Shown: positions 54,501 through 62,021 of the stretch, in pieces
Numbering within the stretch: the first letter of the stretch is position 1
Layout: every line of letters starts with the position of its first letter
Source: Clostridium_AW malenominatum
GTDB lineage: Bacteria; Bacillota; Clostridia; Clostridiales; Clostridiaceae
Reading direction: 5' to 3'
NCBI RefSeq assembly: GCF_039521365.1
Contig: NZ_BAAACF010000001.1
Coordinates: 2,046,001-2,110,000, forward strand
DNA length: 64,000 nt
The notes under the pieces: generated by a model
What the model saw: the letters and a program-made list of their open reading frames with translations, nothing else
What the model was told of the DNA's origin: nothing
Databases searched by the model: none
Made by a program: the position numbers and the translations under genes

Positions 54501-55049
54501 CTCTCGGCCATACTTTTCTAAGTTAAAAATTCTCTCCAGCATATTTCTTCTTTCTGTGCCAGTTAGTTTTAAAAACTCACTAAATTTCCCTTGAGGAAGA
54601 ACTACAGAACGAGTAAAATCATCTAGACTAAGCCCAATGGTGTTTTCTATATGTTTGTTAACTTCCGTTGCCTTTTCAGCTATTACCTCCCTATCTTCGC
54701 CCTTTGCTAAAAGTAATCTTACCTGCTTTGTCTTATAAGCCCCTTGTTTATCTTTAGAAATATTTCTTTCAGCAATATATGTTTTTCTATTAACTCCTTC
54801 ACCAATTTCGAACTCCAAACTTACAATAGTATAATCTGTATTGGTATTTATAAATCCCTTGTCATTTTTAGAGGCTCTGCTTATTTCACCATATAAAGTA
54901 AGAGTTATAGCATCTAAAATAGTAGATTTCCCACTACCTGTAGGTCCGAAAATCCCAAAAAGTCCTTTCTCCGTAAGTTTAGAGAAATCTATTTTTTGCT
55001 CTTCTAAAAAGCTATTTAGTCCTTTAACTTTAAGTAACTTAGGCTTCAT
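51519..55049 (-). CDS. sbcC: Exonuclease subunit SbcC
   Basis: The 1176-residue SMC-like ATPase has Walker A FGPTGSGKSTILDAITL near residue 38, then two long coiled coils on either side of the zinc hook CPVC (residues about 585-588, in GDPCPVCGATHHEA). The C-terminal signature TTLSGGETFLASLALALA is near 1080 and Walker B FFFLDEGFGTLDSE near 1115. With SbcD it opens hairpins and processes double-strand ends. It overlaps the sbcD stop by 4 bp (ATGA), so the two are translationally coupled. Confidence 0.95.
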   Translation of the reverse strand: MKPKLLKVKGLNSFLEEQKIDFSKLTEKGLFGIFGPTGSGKSTILDAITLTLYGEISRASKNDKGFINTNTDYTIVSLEFEIGEGVNRKTYIAERNISKDKQGAYKTKQVRLLLAKGEDREVIAEKATEVNKHIENTIGLSLDDFTRSVVLPQGKFSEFLKLTGTERRNMLERIFNLEKYGRELTEKVRLERNKNLSKEGKIEGELKAYEGVTEEGYKALALEIEEIKKEREEIKEEKKKSEEKFNKYKEVWNLQQELVSYQRVLDHLKEKLGEYEENKVRVDKGQRANNIKGEILSFNATGKKLKDNKENLIIVEEEIINLESNLKINKENFNRAEVEKNTKIPELIKKEGELEQVIKIISHIEKLKEERKGYAEKWNSFKRNIEIKEKEQKNINDFIENIKKELTSNEEVISKNKVEPNFRNKLQLAIDVEKEYKILCRDIEELELQIEKGSKIIIKNEEELLKSEELIKENEEKLSSFRQNLEDLKSPGDNSLVNEKQKSLIEDKNNLWNLKEKITLKKGILRELEEVKNFKEIKFKEEENLEKTLGKLKENEETLKKEIDKILEQNRASALAKDLKEGDPCPVCGATHHEALALEIEDSFLNVKEEEYKYTLEQIKALDEELRDLKFEIAKANAQEESLVKGLNIYKDVDVEVNIEGLIEKLKNREKEIVDLEESIKNYMGERDRFNSKILEITEKLGKINSYHSSLYSQVLGEKKNKTEKEEKLLEKRGVFLEKEKEYLKSKEELKVENLLVKMSEVQEREKKVQILEEKNHLLKKDMEEKESKLKLLMDETNIFMLQKQEVETRGKALKEQIDEKIKECSEKYSGEHPEKDLIQVQNLIIFINKNYEDLKEKYEETNSKLIEISKKKESFISEKFTLESLQKDQLMRINVLLEENNFLSIEEVMEYSLEENLVENLKKDIKDFEEKYAIARSNVEALRLKLKGESIAEEEYKELEIHLIKITRELEEKHDAFVKKSENYREMKEKLEKCKDLLELRGRIRERLDTINQIDKLIQGNRFVEYVAKHQLKYIAKEASKRLKSISRDRYSLEIDEESNFIIVDDYNGGERRNTTTLSGGETFLASLALALALSSQIQLKGNAPLEFFFLDEGFGTLDSELLDIVMSSLERLHNDKLSVGIISHVEELKQRIPVKLIVTPSKPGEGGTKVKIDY

Positions 55050-56257
55050 AACTCTTCTTCCTCCCCGCCATATAATATTTCCATGAAAGTATTCATTAAC
55101 TTTTCTGTAGGCTCTACACCAGTTCTATGAATGAAAAATTCTTTAAATAGGCCCTCAACGGATTCATCACCAACAGATAAGTTGTCCTCATCCTCCCTTG
55201 AATCTCCTTTTATTACAGGCTTAATTTCTAAAATATCATTTTTGTAGCTTTTCATAATTCTCATTTCTTCTTGCTCTATAATTCTATCCGTTTCAATCTC
55301 TAAATAAACCCAGGATTCTCTTCCTTCATTATCCTTACATTTTTGAATAGCTTCTTCAACATTTTTGCATTTCCATATATCAATTGGTTTATAATTTTTA
55401 AAAAGTACCTTACTTATATCAGGAGCTTTGCCAGGCTTTGCATCTATTATGTAACATCCCTTGCTTTGATTTACTTCCCTTTTGCTATATTGAAGAGGAG
55501 AGCCTGCATAATAAATATTATTACCTCCATCTATCTTTTGTGCGCCATGAAGGTGCCCTAGTGCAACGTATTGAGCATTTTCCGGAAAGCTTGAAGCTCT
55601 TACAGCTAAGCTACCTCCCAATTGAATAGCTCTTTCAGAGCCACTCTCTTCACCACCTATAACAAATAAATGAGATGCCACAATATTTACAGAATCTTCT
55701 CTAAACTTAAGCTTTCTTTCATCAAATAATTGCTTAATTCTTTCACTATACCCCTGCATTGCCTCTTCTTCTTCCATACTTATAGAAAGTACTTCATTTA
55801 ATCTTTTTTCACTTGGAAAAGGTAGTGCTATTATCACCGCTTTCTCTCCACAAATATCTATTTCGAAATACCCTTCTCCACTTTCTACAACCTTATGCTT
55901 GCCACATGCTCCTGTTTCAATTGCAGTTTTTGGTTTATCTATAATTATAACTCCCTGTTCAAAGGCTAAAGGGCTTGATGCTATTAATCTGTCTGGATTA
56001 TCATGATTACCTGCTATTATTAAAACTATTCTCTCACCATTTTTACAAATGTTTTTAATACCTCTATAAAATAATTTTTCCGCTGCAGCTGGAGGATTGC
56101 TGTTGTCATATATATCTCCAGTTATCATTACTAAATCAATTTCATTGTCTTCTACTATTTTTACGAAATCCTCTAAAAATCTTTCCTGTTCTTGGAGCCT
56201 AGAAGACCCCTCTAAATATTTGCCCAAATGCCAATCTCCAGTATGTAATATCTTCAT
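55046..56257 (-). CDS. sbcD: Exonuclease subunit SbcD
   Basis: The 403-residue Mre11-type nuclease has the metal-binding blocks HTGDWHLGK near residue 5, VMITGDIYDNSNPP near 42, IAGNHDNPDRL near 80, VASHLFVIGG near 190 and YVALGHLHGAQK near 225. It heads the operon with sbcC. I chose the ATG 8 nt after GAGG; a GTG three codons earlier is also open. Confidence 0.94.
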   Translation of the reverse strand: MKILHTGDWHLGKYLEGSSRLQEQERFLEDFVKIVEDNEIDLVMITGDIYDNSNPPAAAEKLFYRGIKNICKNGERIVLIIAGNHDNPDRLIASSPLAFEQGVIIIDKPKTAIETGACGKHKVVESGEGYFEIDICGEKAVIIALPFPSEKRLNEVLSISMEEEEAMQGYSERIKQLFDERKLKFREDSVNIVASHLFVIGGEESGSERAIQLGGSLAVRASSFPENAQYVALGHLHGAQKIDGGNNIYYAGSPLQYSKREVNQSKGCYIIDAKPGKAPDISKVLFKNYKPIDIWKCKNVEEAIQKCKDNEGRESWVYLEIETDRIIEQEEMRIMKSYKNDILEIKPVIKGDSREDEDNLSVGDESVEGLFKEFFIHRTGVEPTEKLMNTFMEILYGGEEEEL

Positions 56258-56313
56258 AATTCTCACCTCTTTTTATTTCTTAAAGTATACCATGTTAAAT
56301 AAAAAATCAATAA

Positions 56314-56360
56314 TAAAAAAATTGCGATGCACTTTTTAGTTTTGCATCGCAATTTTTATA
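56314..56360 (-). terminator. Terminator of the cstA-like gene
   Basis: AAAATTGCGATGCA and TGCATCGCAATTTT form a 14-bp stem with an 11-nt loop, followed by TTTTTTATTA on the minus strand. It lies immediately after the stop codon. Confidence 0.92.
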
Positions 56361-56362
56361 AA

Positions 56363-57823
56363 TTAAACAGCTTTAGAATCGTTTATTGATTTACCTTTAT
56401 TTGCATTAGATAAGAATACTCCATACACGGCTACCATTCCAATTAATCCAGCTATATTTCCTATGGAAGACGGTAGTCCAAATCCTTCTGGCGCTACTAT
56501 TATATAGGCTATACTTACTGCTGTCATAAAGGCCGCTGGAACCGAAGCTAACCAATGGGATTTTTTAATGTGAGTTAAATATACTGCAGATGCCCAAAGC
56601 ACAACTGTAGCCAATGCTTGGTTAGACCATCCAAAGTATCTCCAAATAATGTTAAAGTCAATCTTAGTTAAAGCAAATCCTACAACAAATAATGGTATAC
56701 TTATAATTAATCTATTTTTTATTTTCTCTTGTTTATAATTTATTGCGTCAGCTATAGTAAGTCTTGCACTTCTAAAGGCTGTATCTCCAGAGGTTATAGG
56801 ACATGCAACAACTCCAAGGATAGCTAATGCTCCTCCAACTTTTCCAAGAAGTGAGTTACATATAACATTAACTGCCCAAGCTGCATTATTTCCATTAGCT
56901 GCCATAGCCTCATTTAACTTCGCTACTCCATCATTTGCTCCTGTTCCAAAGAAACTCATTGCAGCTGCTGCCCATATTAAAGCTACAATACCTTCTGCAA
57001 TCATGGATCCGTAGAATATCCCTCTTCCTTGCTTTTCATTGGTAATACATCTTGCCATTAATGGTGACTGAGTTGCGTGGAACCCTGAAATTGCACCGCA
57101 GGCAATGGTAACAAATAATACTGGAAATAATGGCGTAGTTGCTGCCTTTCCATGCATATTAATTAAGTTTGATGGAACTATTTCAGGTATTTGATAACCA
57201 TTTATTATAAGAGCTCCTCCAACTCCCACAGCCATTATAAGCAAGCAAATTCCAAATATCGGATAAACTTTTCCTATTAATGCATCTATTGGTACTAATG
57301 TAGCTAGTATATAATATGCAAATATTACATAAAGCCAGAAGGTTTTGTCTAACTTTTCAGGTGTTAAGCCTGCTAAAAGTCCTGCAGGCCCTGTAACGAA
57401 AACAACACCAACAAGTACTAATAATATAACGGAGAATACTCTCATAAACTGTCTAACGCCATTTCCTAAGTATTTCCCTACTATTTCAGGAACACTTGCT
57501 CCATCATGTCTAATGGATAGCATTCCTGTAAAATAATCATGAACCGCTCCTGCAAATATACATCCAAACACTATCCATAAAAATGCCGCTGGTCCAAACA
57601 TAGCTCCCATTATAGCTCCAAATATAGGTCCTAATCCTGCTATGTTTAAGAATTGAATTAAGAATATTTTCCACCATGGTAGTGGCACAAAATCAACACC
57701 GTCTTCTAATCTTATTGCTGGTGTAGTTATTTTCTCATCTGCTCCAAAAGCTTTTTCTACAATTTTTCCATAAATAAAATATCCCACCACTAGAGCAATT
57801 AATGAAATTATAAATGATATCAT
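56363..57823 (-). CDS. CstA-family carrier (pyruvate/peptide transporter type)
   Basis: The 486-residue protein has about 14 hydrophobic segments and the family blocks FLIQFLNIAGLGPIFGAIMGAMFGP near residue 55, AGAVHDYFTGMLSIRHDGASVPE near 90, ACGAISGFHATQSPLMARC near 240, and WRYFGWSNQALATVVLWA near 395. CstA relatives include E. coli BtsT, a proton-coupled pyruvate importer. The divergent LytS/LytTR system next door has the layout of BtsSR-BtsT, so pyruvate is a reasonable guess. Three 21-bp-phased repeats lie upstream. The ATG follows GGGGGT. Confidence 0.92.
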   Translation of the reverse strand: MISFIISLIALVVGYFIYGKIVEKAFGADEKITTPAIRLEDGVDFVPLPWWKIFLIQFLNIAGLGPIFGAIMGAMFGPAAFLWIVFGCIFAGAVHDYFTGMLSIRHDGASVPEIVGKYLGNGVRQFMRVFSVILLVLVGVVFVTGPAGLLAGLTPEKLDKTFWLYVIFAYYILATLVPIDALIGKVYPIFGICLLIMAVGVGGALIINGYQIPEIVPSNLINMHGKAATTPLFPVLFVTIACGAISGFHATQSPLMARCITNEKQGRGIFYGSMIAEGIVALIWAAAAMSFFGTGANDGVAKLNEAMAANGNNAAWAVNVICNSLLGKVGGALAILGVVACPITSGDTAFRSARLTIADAINYKQEKIKNRLIISIPLFVVGFALTKIDFNIIWRYFGWSNQALATVVLWASAVYLTHIKKSHWLASVPAAFMTAVSIAYIIVAPEGFGLPSSIGNIAGLIGMVAVYGVFLSNANKGKSINDSKAV

Positions 57824-57857
57824 TTAACCAACCCCCTAATAATTCTTTATATTTGGA

Positions 57858-57863
57858 ATTATA
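57858..57863 (-). promoter_or_regulatory. Candidate -10 of the cstA-like gene
   Basis: TATAAT on the minus strand lies 35 nt before the start. The hexamer 17 nt further upstream (TATGTA) is a poor -35, which fits a promoter that needs an activator. Confidence 0.45.
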
Positions 57864-57911
57864 CTGAAATTGAATACCTTTACATAGGTTTTCTCCTCCA
57901 GATGTTAAAAG

Positions 57912-57965
57912 ATACGGGTGAAGTGTCAAAACATCAGGCTGAATTGTAGAAATATTAGGTCAAAG
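57912..57965. promoter_or_regulatory. Three 21-bp-phased direct repeats: candidate LytTR operator
   Basis: ATACGGGTGAAG (57912), ATCAGGCTGAAT (57933) and ATTAGGTCAAAG (57954) start exactly 21 bp apart. LytTR regulators are known to bind short direct repeats at two-turn spacing. The set lies about 50 nt upstream of the putative -10 of the cstA-like gene and next to a LytTR gene. Confidence 0.6.
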
Positions 57966-58033
57966 GCAGTTTATATAATAATAGTTTTATGTAATAATAT
58001 GTAGTATAAATAAAACTTACGAGGTGTTCTTTA

Positions 58034-59659
58034 ATGATATATATACAACTTCTTCAAAGTATGTCCTTAATAGCTTTATCAGCGTATATCTTTAATCAGA
58101 TAGTTTTTTATAAAAAGTCATTTTCTAATAACTCCATAGGTTATAAATTAATTCTTATTATCTTTTTTACTATTGTATCTATTTTAGGAACCTATACAGG
58201 TGTGGAAATAAATCACGCCATAGCTAACACAAGACCTATAGGCGCAATAACAGCTGGATATGTTGGCGGTCCTTTTGTGGGTGTAGTTGTTGGATTAATT
58301 TCAGGATTCCAAAGACACTCTATAGGAGGCTTTACTGCTTTGGCTTGCGGAATATCAACAGTAGTTGAGGGTTTATGTGGTGGACTAGCTAAGGTTTTAT
58401 CCAAAAAGAAAGAATTAGATCCTAAGTTAGGTTTTTTTACAGCTCTAATAGCGGAATTACTTCAAATGTTTATAATACTACTAATTACTAGACCTTTTGA
58501 CCAAGCCTTAGAATTAGAAAAAATTATAGCTCTTCCAATGATATTGATTAATTCAATTGGCGTTGTAATTTTTATAAATATAACTAACAATGCCATAGAT
58601 CAATATAATAAAATTGGAGCTCTTCAAGCTGAAAAAGCTTTATTAATAGCAGAAAAGACTCTTAATTACTTAAAGCAAGGTTTTAATGAAGAAACTTCAC
58701 AAAAAATAGCTAGGATAATTTATGAAAGTAACAACTATAAAGGAGTATTTATCGGAAACCTTGAGGGAATACTTGCTTCCTATGGTAATACACTAAGTAC
58801 AGATGTACTAAAATCAGTACTACAAAGATATTATATTTCCCGGGAATATAAAGGTATATTTTTAATAGAAAATTATAAGGAAGAAATATTTTTCTGCATA
58901 CCTATATACGAAACAGAAAAACTGGAAATGGTTGTAGGACTTCATATGAAAGCTGAAAAACATATGGATGAATATTTTATTCAATTTACCAAGCAATTAA
59001 GTAAATTACTCTCTACTCAATTAAGAATGTATAATTTAAACAAAGCTGTTGAGCAAGCTTACTTGGCAGAATATAAGGCCCTTAGAGCACAAATCCATCC
59101 TCATTTTTTATTTAATGCATTAAATACCATCGCTTCATTTTGTAGGACAAACCCTTTAAGGGCAAAAGAGTTAATTATAAACTTATCAAATTATTTTAGA
59201 AGAACTTTAAAAAGAGAAGAAGAATTTTTAACACTTAGAGAAGAACTTGATTTTTTAAACTCCTATTTATCCATAGAAAATGCACGCTTTGGAACTAGAC
59301 TTCAGGTAAATATTAATATACCTGAAGAATTAATGGAATGTATGGTACCTGTTTTTATACTTCAACCATTAATCGAAAATTCCATAAAACATGGTATACT
59401 TCTAAGACCTTCTGGAGGTAATATTGATGTCATAGTAAAATGTGTAGAAGATAAACTCTATTTTTCTGTGGAAGATGACGGTGTTGGCATGGATGAAGAT
59501 GTATTAAAAAATATATTCAATAATCCAGGAATCGGATTAAATAACGTTAATGAAAGATTAAGATTACTATATGGCAATGATAGTAAACTTAATATTGAAA
59601 GCGCACACCATATTGGTACTAAAATATGTTTTTTCATACCTAAGGAGGTAAGAATATGA
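58034..59659 (+). CDS. LytS/BtsS-type sensor histidine kinase
   Basis: The 541-residue protein has an N-terminal domain of about six membrane helices of the 5TM-5TMR_LYT type (TGVEINHAIANTRPIGAITA, YVGGPFVGVVVGLISGFQRH, residues 55-105). A GAF-like region follows (about 205-335), then the His-kinase motif AQIHPHFLFNALNTIASFC near 355, and ATPase motifs VFILQPLIENSIKHG and DDGVGM. The start follows GAGGTG. It overlaps the regulator by 4 bp (ATGA). It probably senses pyruvate or a related acid, by analogy with BtsS and YpdA. Confidence 0.92.
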   Translation: MIYIQLLQSMSLIALSAYIFNQIVFYKKSFSNNSIGYKLILIIFFTIVSILGTYTGVEINHAIANTRPIGAITAGYVGGPFVGVVVGLISGFQRHSIGGFTALACGISTVVEGLCGGLAKVLSKKKELDPKLGFFTALIAELLQMFIILLITRPFDQALELEKIIALPMILINSIGVVIFINITNNAIDQYNKIGALQAEKALLIAEKTLNYLKQGFNEETSQKIARIIYESNNYKGVFIGNLEGILASYGNTLSTDVLKSVLQRYYISREYKGIFLIENYKEEIFFCIPIYETEKLEMVVGLHMKAEKHMDEYFIQFTKQLSKLLSTQLRMYNLNKAVEQAYLAEYKALRAQIHPHFLFNALNTIASFCRTNPLRAKELIINLSNYFRRTLKREEEFLTLREELDFLNSYLSIENARFGTRLQVNINIPEELMECMVPVFILQPLIENSIKHGILLRPSGGNIDVIVKCVEDKLYFSVEDDGVGMDEDVLKNIFNNPGIGLNNVNERLRLLYGNDSKLNIESAHHIGTKICFFIPKEVRI

Positions 59660-60387
59660 TGAATATAAACTGTATTATAGTGGAAGATGAACTTCCAGCT
59701 GCAGAGGAATTAAAATATACACTAAATGAATATAGTTTTATAAACGTATTAGATATGGCTCATGATGGTGAAAGTGGTCTTCATTTAATAAAATCTACTA
59801 ATCCGGATGTAGTGTTCTTAGATATTAATATGCCTTTAAAAAGCGGAATGGAGTTAGCAAAAGAAATAAAAATATTTAACAAAAACATTGATATTATCTT
59901 TGTTACAGCCTATGATGAGTATGCTGTAAATGCTTTTGAAGTGGAAGCTCTAGATTATATTTTAAAACCTTTTGATGAAAAAAGAATTTTTTCTACTATT
60001 AATAGACTTTATAATAAAAAAGCAAATATCCTTTCTAATGATACTTATAAAAAAACTACTACAGTAAATAAAATACCTTGTGAAAAGCATGGAAAAATTA
60101 TATTAGTTCCTATAAGTGAAATATATTATTGCTATGTGGAAAATGAAAAAGTTTATGTAAAAACCAAAAAGCAAATTTACCCTACTCCTTTTACAATGTA
60201 TAAATTAGAAGATAGAACAAATCTCTTTAGATCTCATAGAAGTTATTTAGTTAACTTAGATAATATAAAAGAGCTGTATTCTTGGTTTAACGGAACATAT
60301 AAACTTGTAATGAATGACGATGATAACTCTGAAATACCTATAAGTAGAAAAAATGTTAGAAATCTTAAAGATATTTTAGGAATGTAG
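59656..60387 (+). CDS. LytTR-family response regulator
   Basis: The 243-residue protein has a receiver domain with the phospho-Asp in VVFLDINMPLKSG (about D55) and Lys in DYILKPFDEK. It is followed by a LytTR DNA-binding domain (ILVPISEIYYCYVENEKVYV, FRSHRSYLVNLDNIKEL). LytTR proteins bind direct repeats, and three such repeats precede the divergent cstA-like gene. The ATG overlaps the kinase stop and stands 7 nt after GGAGG. Confidence 0.94.
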   Translation: MMNINCIIVEDELPAAEELKYTLNEYSFINVLDMAHDGESGLHLIKSTNPDVVFLDINMPLKSGMELAKEIKIFNKNIDIIFVTAYDEYAVNAFEVEALDYILKPFDEKRIFSTINRLYNKKANILSNDTYKKTTTVNKIPCEKHGKIILVPISEIYYCYVENEKVYVKTKKQIYPTPFTMYKLEDRTNLFRSHRSYLVNLDNIKELYSWFNGTYKLVMNDDDNSEIPISRKNVRNLKDILGM

Positions 60388-60409
60388 AAAAATTGTAATG
60401 CAATTTTTC

Positions 60410-60522
60410 AGTGTTTTAGTTAACAGTTTTTTAGTTGGTTAGTTAACGACAAAATCCCTACGGAATTTTCATAATAAAAATTCCGTAGGGATTTCTTCCA
60501 TAACTAAAACACTAAAAATCTA
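60410..60522. repeat. TTTAGT-type dispersed element, copy B (with hairpin)
   Basis: The left arm (GTTTTAGTTAACAGTTTTTT then AGTTGGTTAGTTAACGAC) is followed by a hairpin at 60451-60494 and a right arm. On the minus strand the right arm reads TAGATTTTTAGTGTTTTAGT, whose first triplet is the lgt stop codon. Confidence 0.8.
60451..60494. terminator. Terminator within element copy B
   Basis: AAATCCCTACGGAATTT and AAATTCCGTAGGGATTT form a 17-bp perfect stem with a 9-nt loop. Compared with copy A, one T-A pair is a C-G pair on both arms. It ends the LytTR gene and lgt transcripts. Confidence 0.9.
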
Positions 60523-61281
60523 ATCAACTTTCTTATTTTTTATGTAAATCAAAAATACTGCTCCAAGTATAATTCCACTTAAACTAACCAGTTGCGCCAT
60601 TCTTATAGGCCCCAGCATTAAACTATCTGTTCTTAATCCCTCAATGAAGAATCTTCCCAAGGAGTAAAGCACAATATAGCTACATAATACAGTACCTGGT
60701 TTTTTGCTTCTTTTTAATATAAATAATAGAATTGCACATACCATTACATTCCATATGGATTCATATAGAAAAGTTGGATGATAATATACTCCATCTATAA
60801 ACATTCCCTTTTGAATAAATTCAGGAAATTTACTTATAAATTCATAGGTAACTTCTCCACCATGAGCTTCTCCATTAAAAAAATTACCCCATCTTCCTAT
60901 GGCCTGAGCCAATATAATACCTGGAACTGCTACATCTGCATAATCTAAAAAATTCTTACCTTTTTTTCTTAAATACAGATAAGCTGCGGTTAATCCAAAA
61001 ATCAACCCTCCATGAATTGCCAATCCACCCTCTCGAATGTTAAAAATACTCCAAAGATTATCTGTATAATCTTTAAAGCTAAAAAGTACATAATAGAACC
61101 TTGCCCCTATTATGGCTATGGGAAAAGCTATAAAAAAAGTGTCAAACAAAAGATCGTAATCCACATTTTTAACTTTACTAGTATACTTAGCAATTAATAA
61201 AGCCACTAGTACTCCTAATGTAATAAAAATACCATACCATCTGATTGGTAGACCAAAAATGTTAAATGCTATAGGATTCAA
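60520..61281 (-). CDS. lgt: Prolipoprotein diacylglyceryl transferase
   Basis: The 253-residue membrane enzyme has about seven hydrophobic segments. Family blocks are IRWYGIFITLGVLVA near residue 13, GARFYYVLF near 60, EGGLAIHGGLIFG near 85, the signature QAIGRWGNFFNGEAHGG near 130, and FYESIWN near 175. It transfers diacylglycerol from phosphatidylglycerol to the lipobox Cys of lipoproteins, several of which are encoded in this window. The TAG stop lies in the dispersed element. The start is preceded by GAGAGGATAG. Confidence 0.95.
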   Translation of the reverse strand: MNPIAFNIFGLPIRWYGIFITLGVLVALLIAKYTSKVKNVDYDLLFDTFFIAFPIAIIGARFYYVLFSFKDYTDNLWSIFNIREGGLAIHGGLIFGLTAAYLYLRKKGKNFLDYADVAVPGIILAQAIGRWGNFFNGEAHGGEVTYEFISKFPEFIQKGMFIDGVYYHPTFLYESIWNVMVCAILLFILKRSKKPGTVLCSYIVLYSLGRFFIEGLRTDSLMLGPIRMAQLVSLSGIILGAVFLIYIKNKKVD

Positions 61282-61453
61282 ACTATCCTCTCCTTTAAGT
61301 AAATATTTGCATGGTGTCCATATATAAACATTTATATCTATATATTATACCATTAAATTAAAATTTTAAAAATAATAGCTGGTTCGAATAGTATTTTTAA
61401 AAATTATTTTGATTTTTTATATAAAACATATTTATTTTAATTTATGTTACTGT

Positions 61454-61505
61454 TATAATAGCAATTAGCTATCTGTTATATGCGAATTAGTTATTTTTAT
61501 AACAA
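61454..61505 (+). promoter_or_regulatory. Hydrogenase operon leader with -10 and Rex-like site
   Basis: A -10 TATAAT lies at 61454-61459. Downstream, TAGTTA-TTTTTA-TAACAA (61488-61505) matches the known clostridial Rex consensus TTGTTA-N6-TAACAA with one mismatch on the reverse strand. A direct repeat AATTAGYTAT also occurs at 61463 and 61485. Rex would link this operon to the NADH/NAD+ ratio. Confidence 0.5.
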
Positions 61506-61525
61506 TATAAAGGAGGTCTTTTTAA

Positions 61526-62008
61526 GTGTGCTGCAAAAATGAAGTTTGGGAAGCGAACTTAAAGGAATTAAATGGTTTTATCGATGGTTTAAGTAATAAG
61601 GAAGGTTCTTTAATTGCTATATTGCATAGAGCTCAAAAGATATTTGGATATCTACCAAGAGAAGTTCAAGACCATATAGCTGAAACTTTACACATACCTG
61701 TTTCAAAAGTGTACGGAGTTGTTACATTTTATTCCTACTTTAATACAGAGCCAAAAGGCAAGTATGTAATAAGTGTATGTATGGGAACAGCTTGTTTTGT
61801 TAGAGGTGCTGGAGATGTATTACATGAATTTGAAAATAAACTTAAAATAAAGACTGGAGAAACTTCAGGAGATGGATTGTTTACTTTAGACGCTTTAAGA
61901 TGCGTAGGTGCTTGTGGTCTTGCTCCTGTAGTTACTGTAAATGACAAAGTTTATGGTCATGTTACAAAAGATCAAGTAGCTAAACTATTAGAAAATTATA
62001 AAGAATAA
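61526..62008 (+). CDS. NuoE/HydC-like [2Fe-2S] subunit of an NAD-linked hydrogenase or dehydrogenase
   Basis: The 160-residue protein is a thioredoxin-fold 2Fe-2S protein: LIAILHRAQKIFGYLPREVQ near 35, VYGVVTFYSYFNTEPKGKY near 70, then the cluster Cys in CMGTACFVRGA and CVGACGLAPVV. Its order, ahead of a NuoF-like and a HydA/NuoG-like gene, fits the HydC-HydB-HydA set of electron-bifurcating [FeFe]-hydrogenase or a related formate or NADH complex. The start is a GTG 9 nt after AGGAGG. The leader has a Rex-like site. Confidence 0.9.
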   Translation: MCCKNEVWEANLKELNGFIDGLSNKEGSLIAILHRAQKIFGYLPREVQDHIAETLHIPVSKVYGVVTFYSYFNTEPKGKYVISVCMGTACFVRGAGDVLHEFENKLKIKTGETSGDGLFTLDALRCVGACGLAPVVTVNDKVYGHVTKDQVAKLLENYKE

Positions 62009-62021
62009 GGGGGAGTAACCA

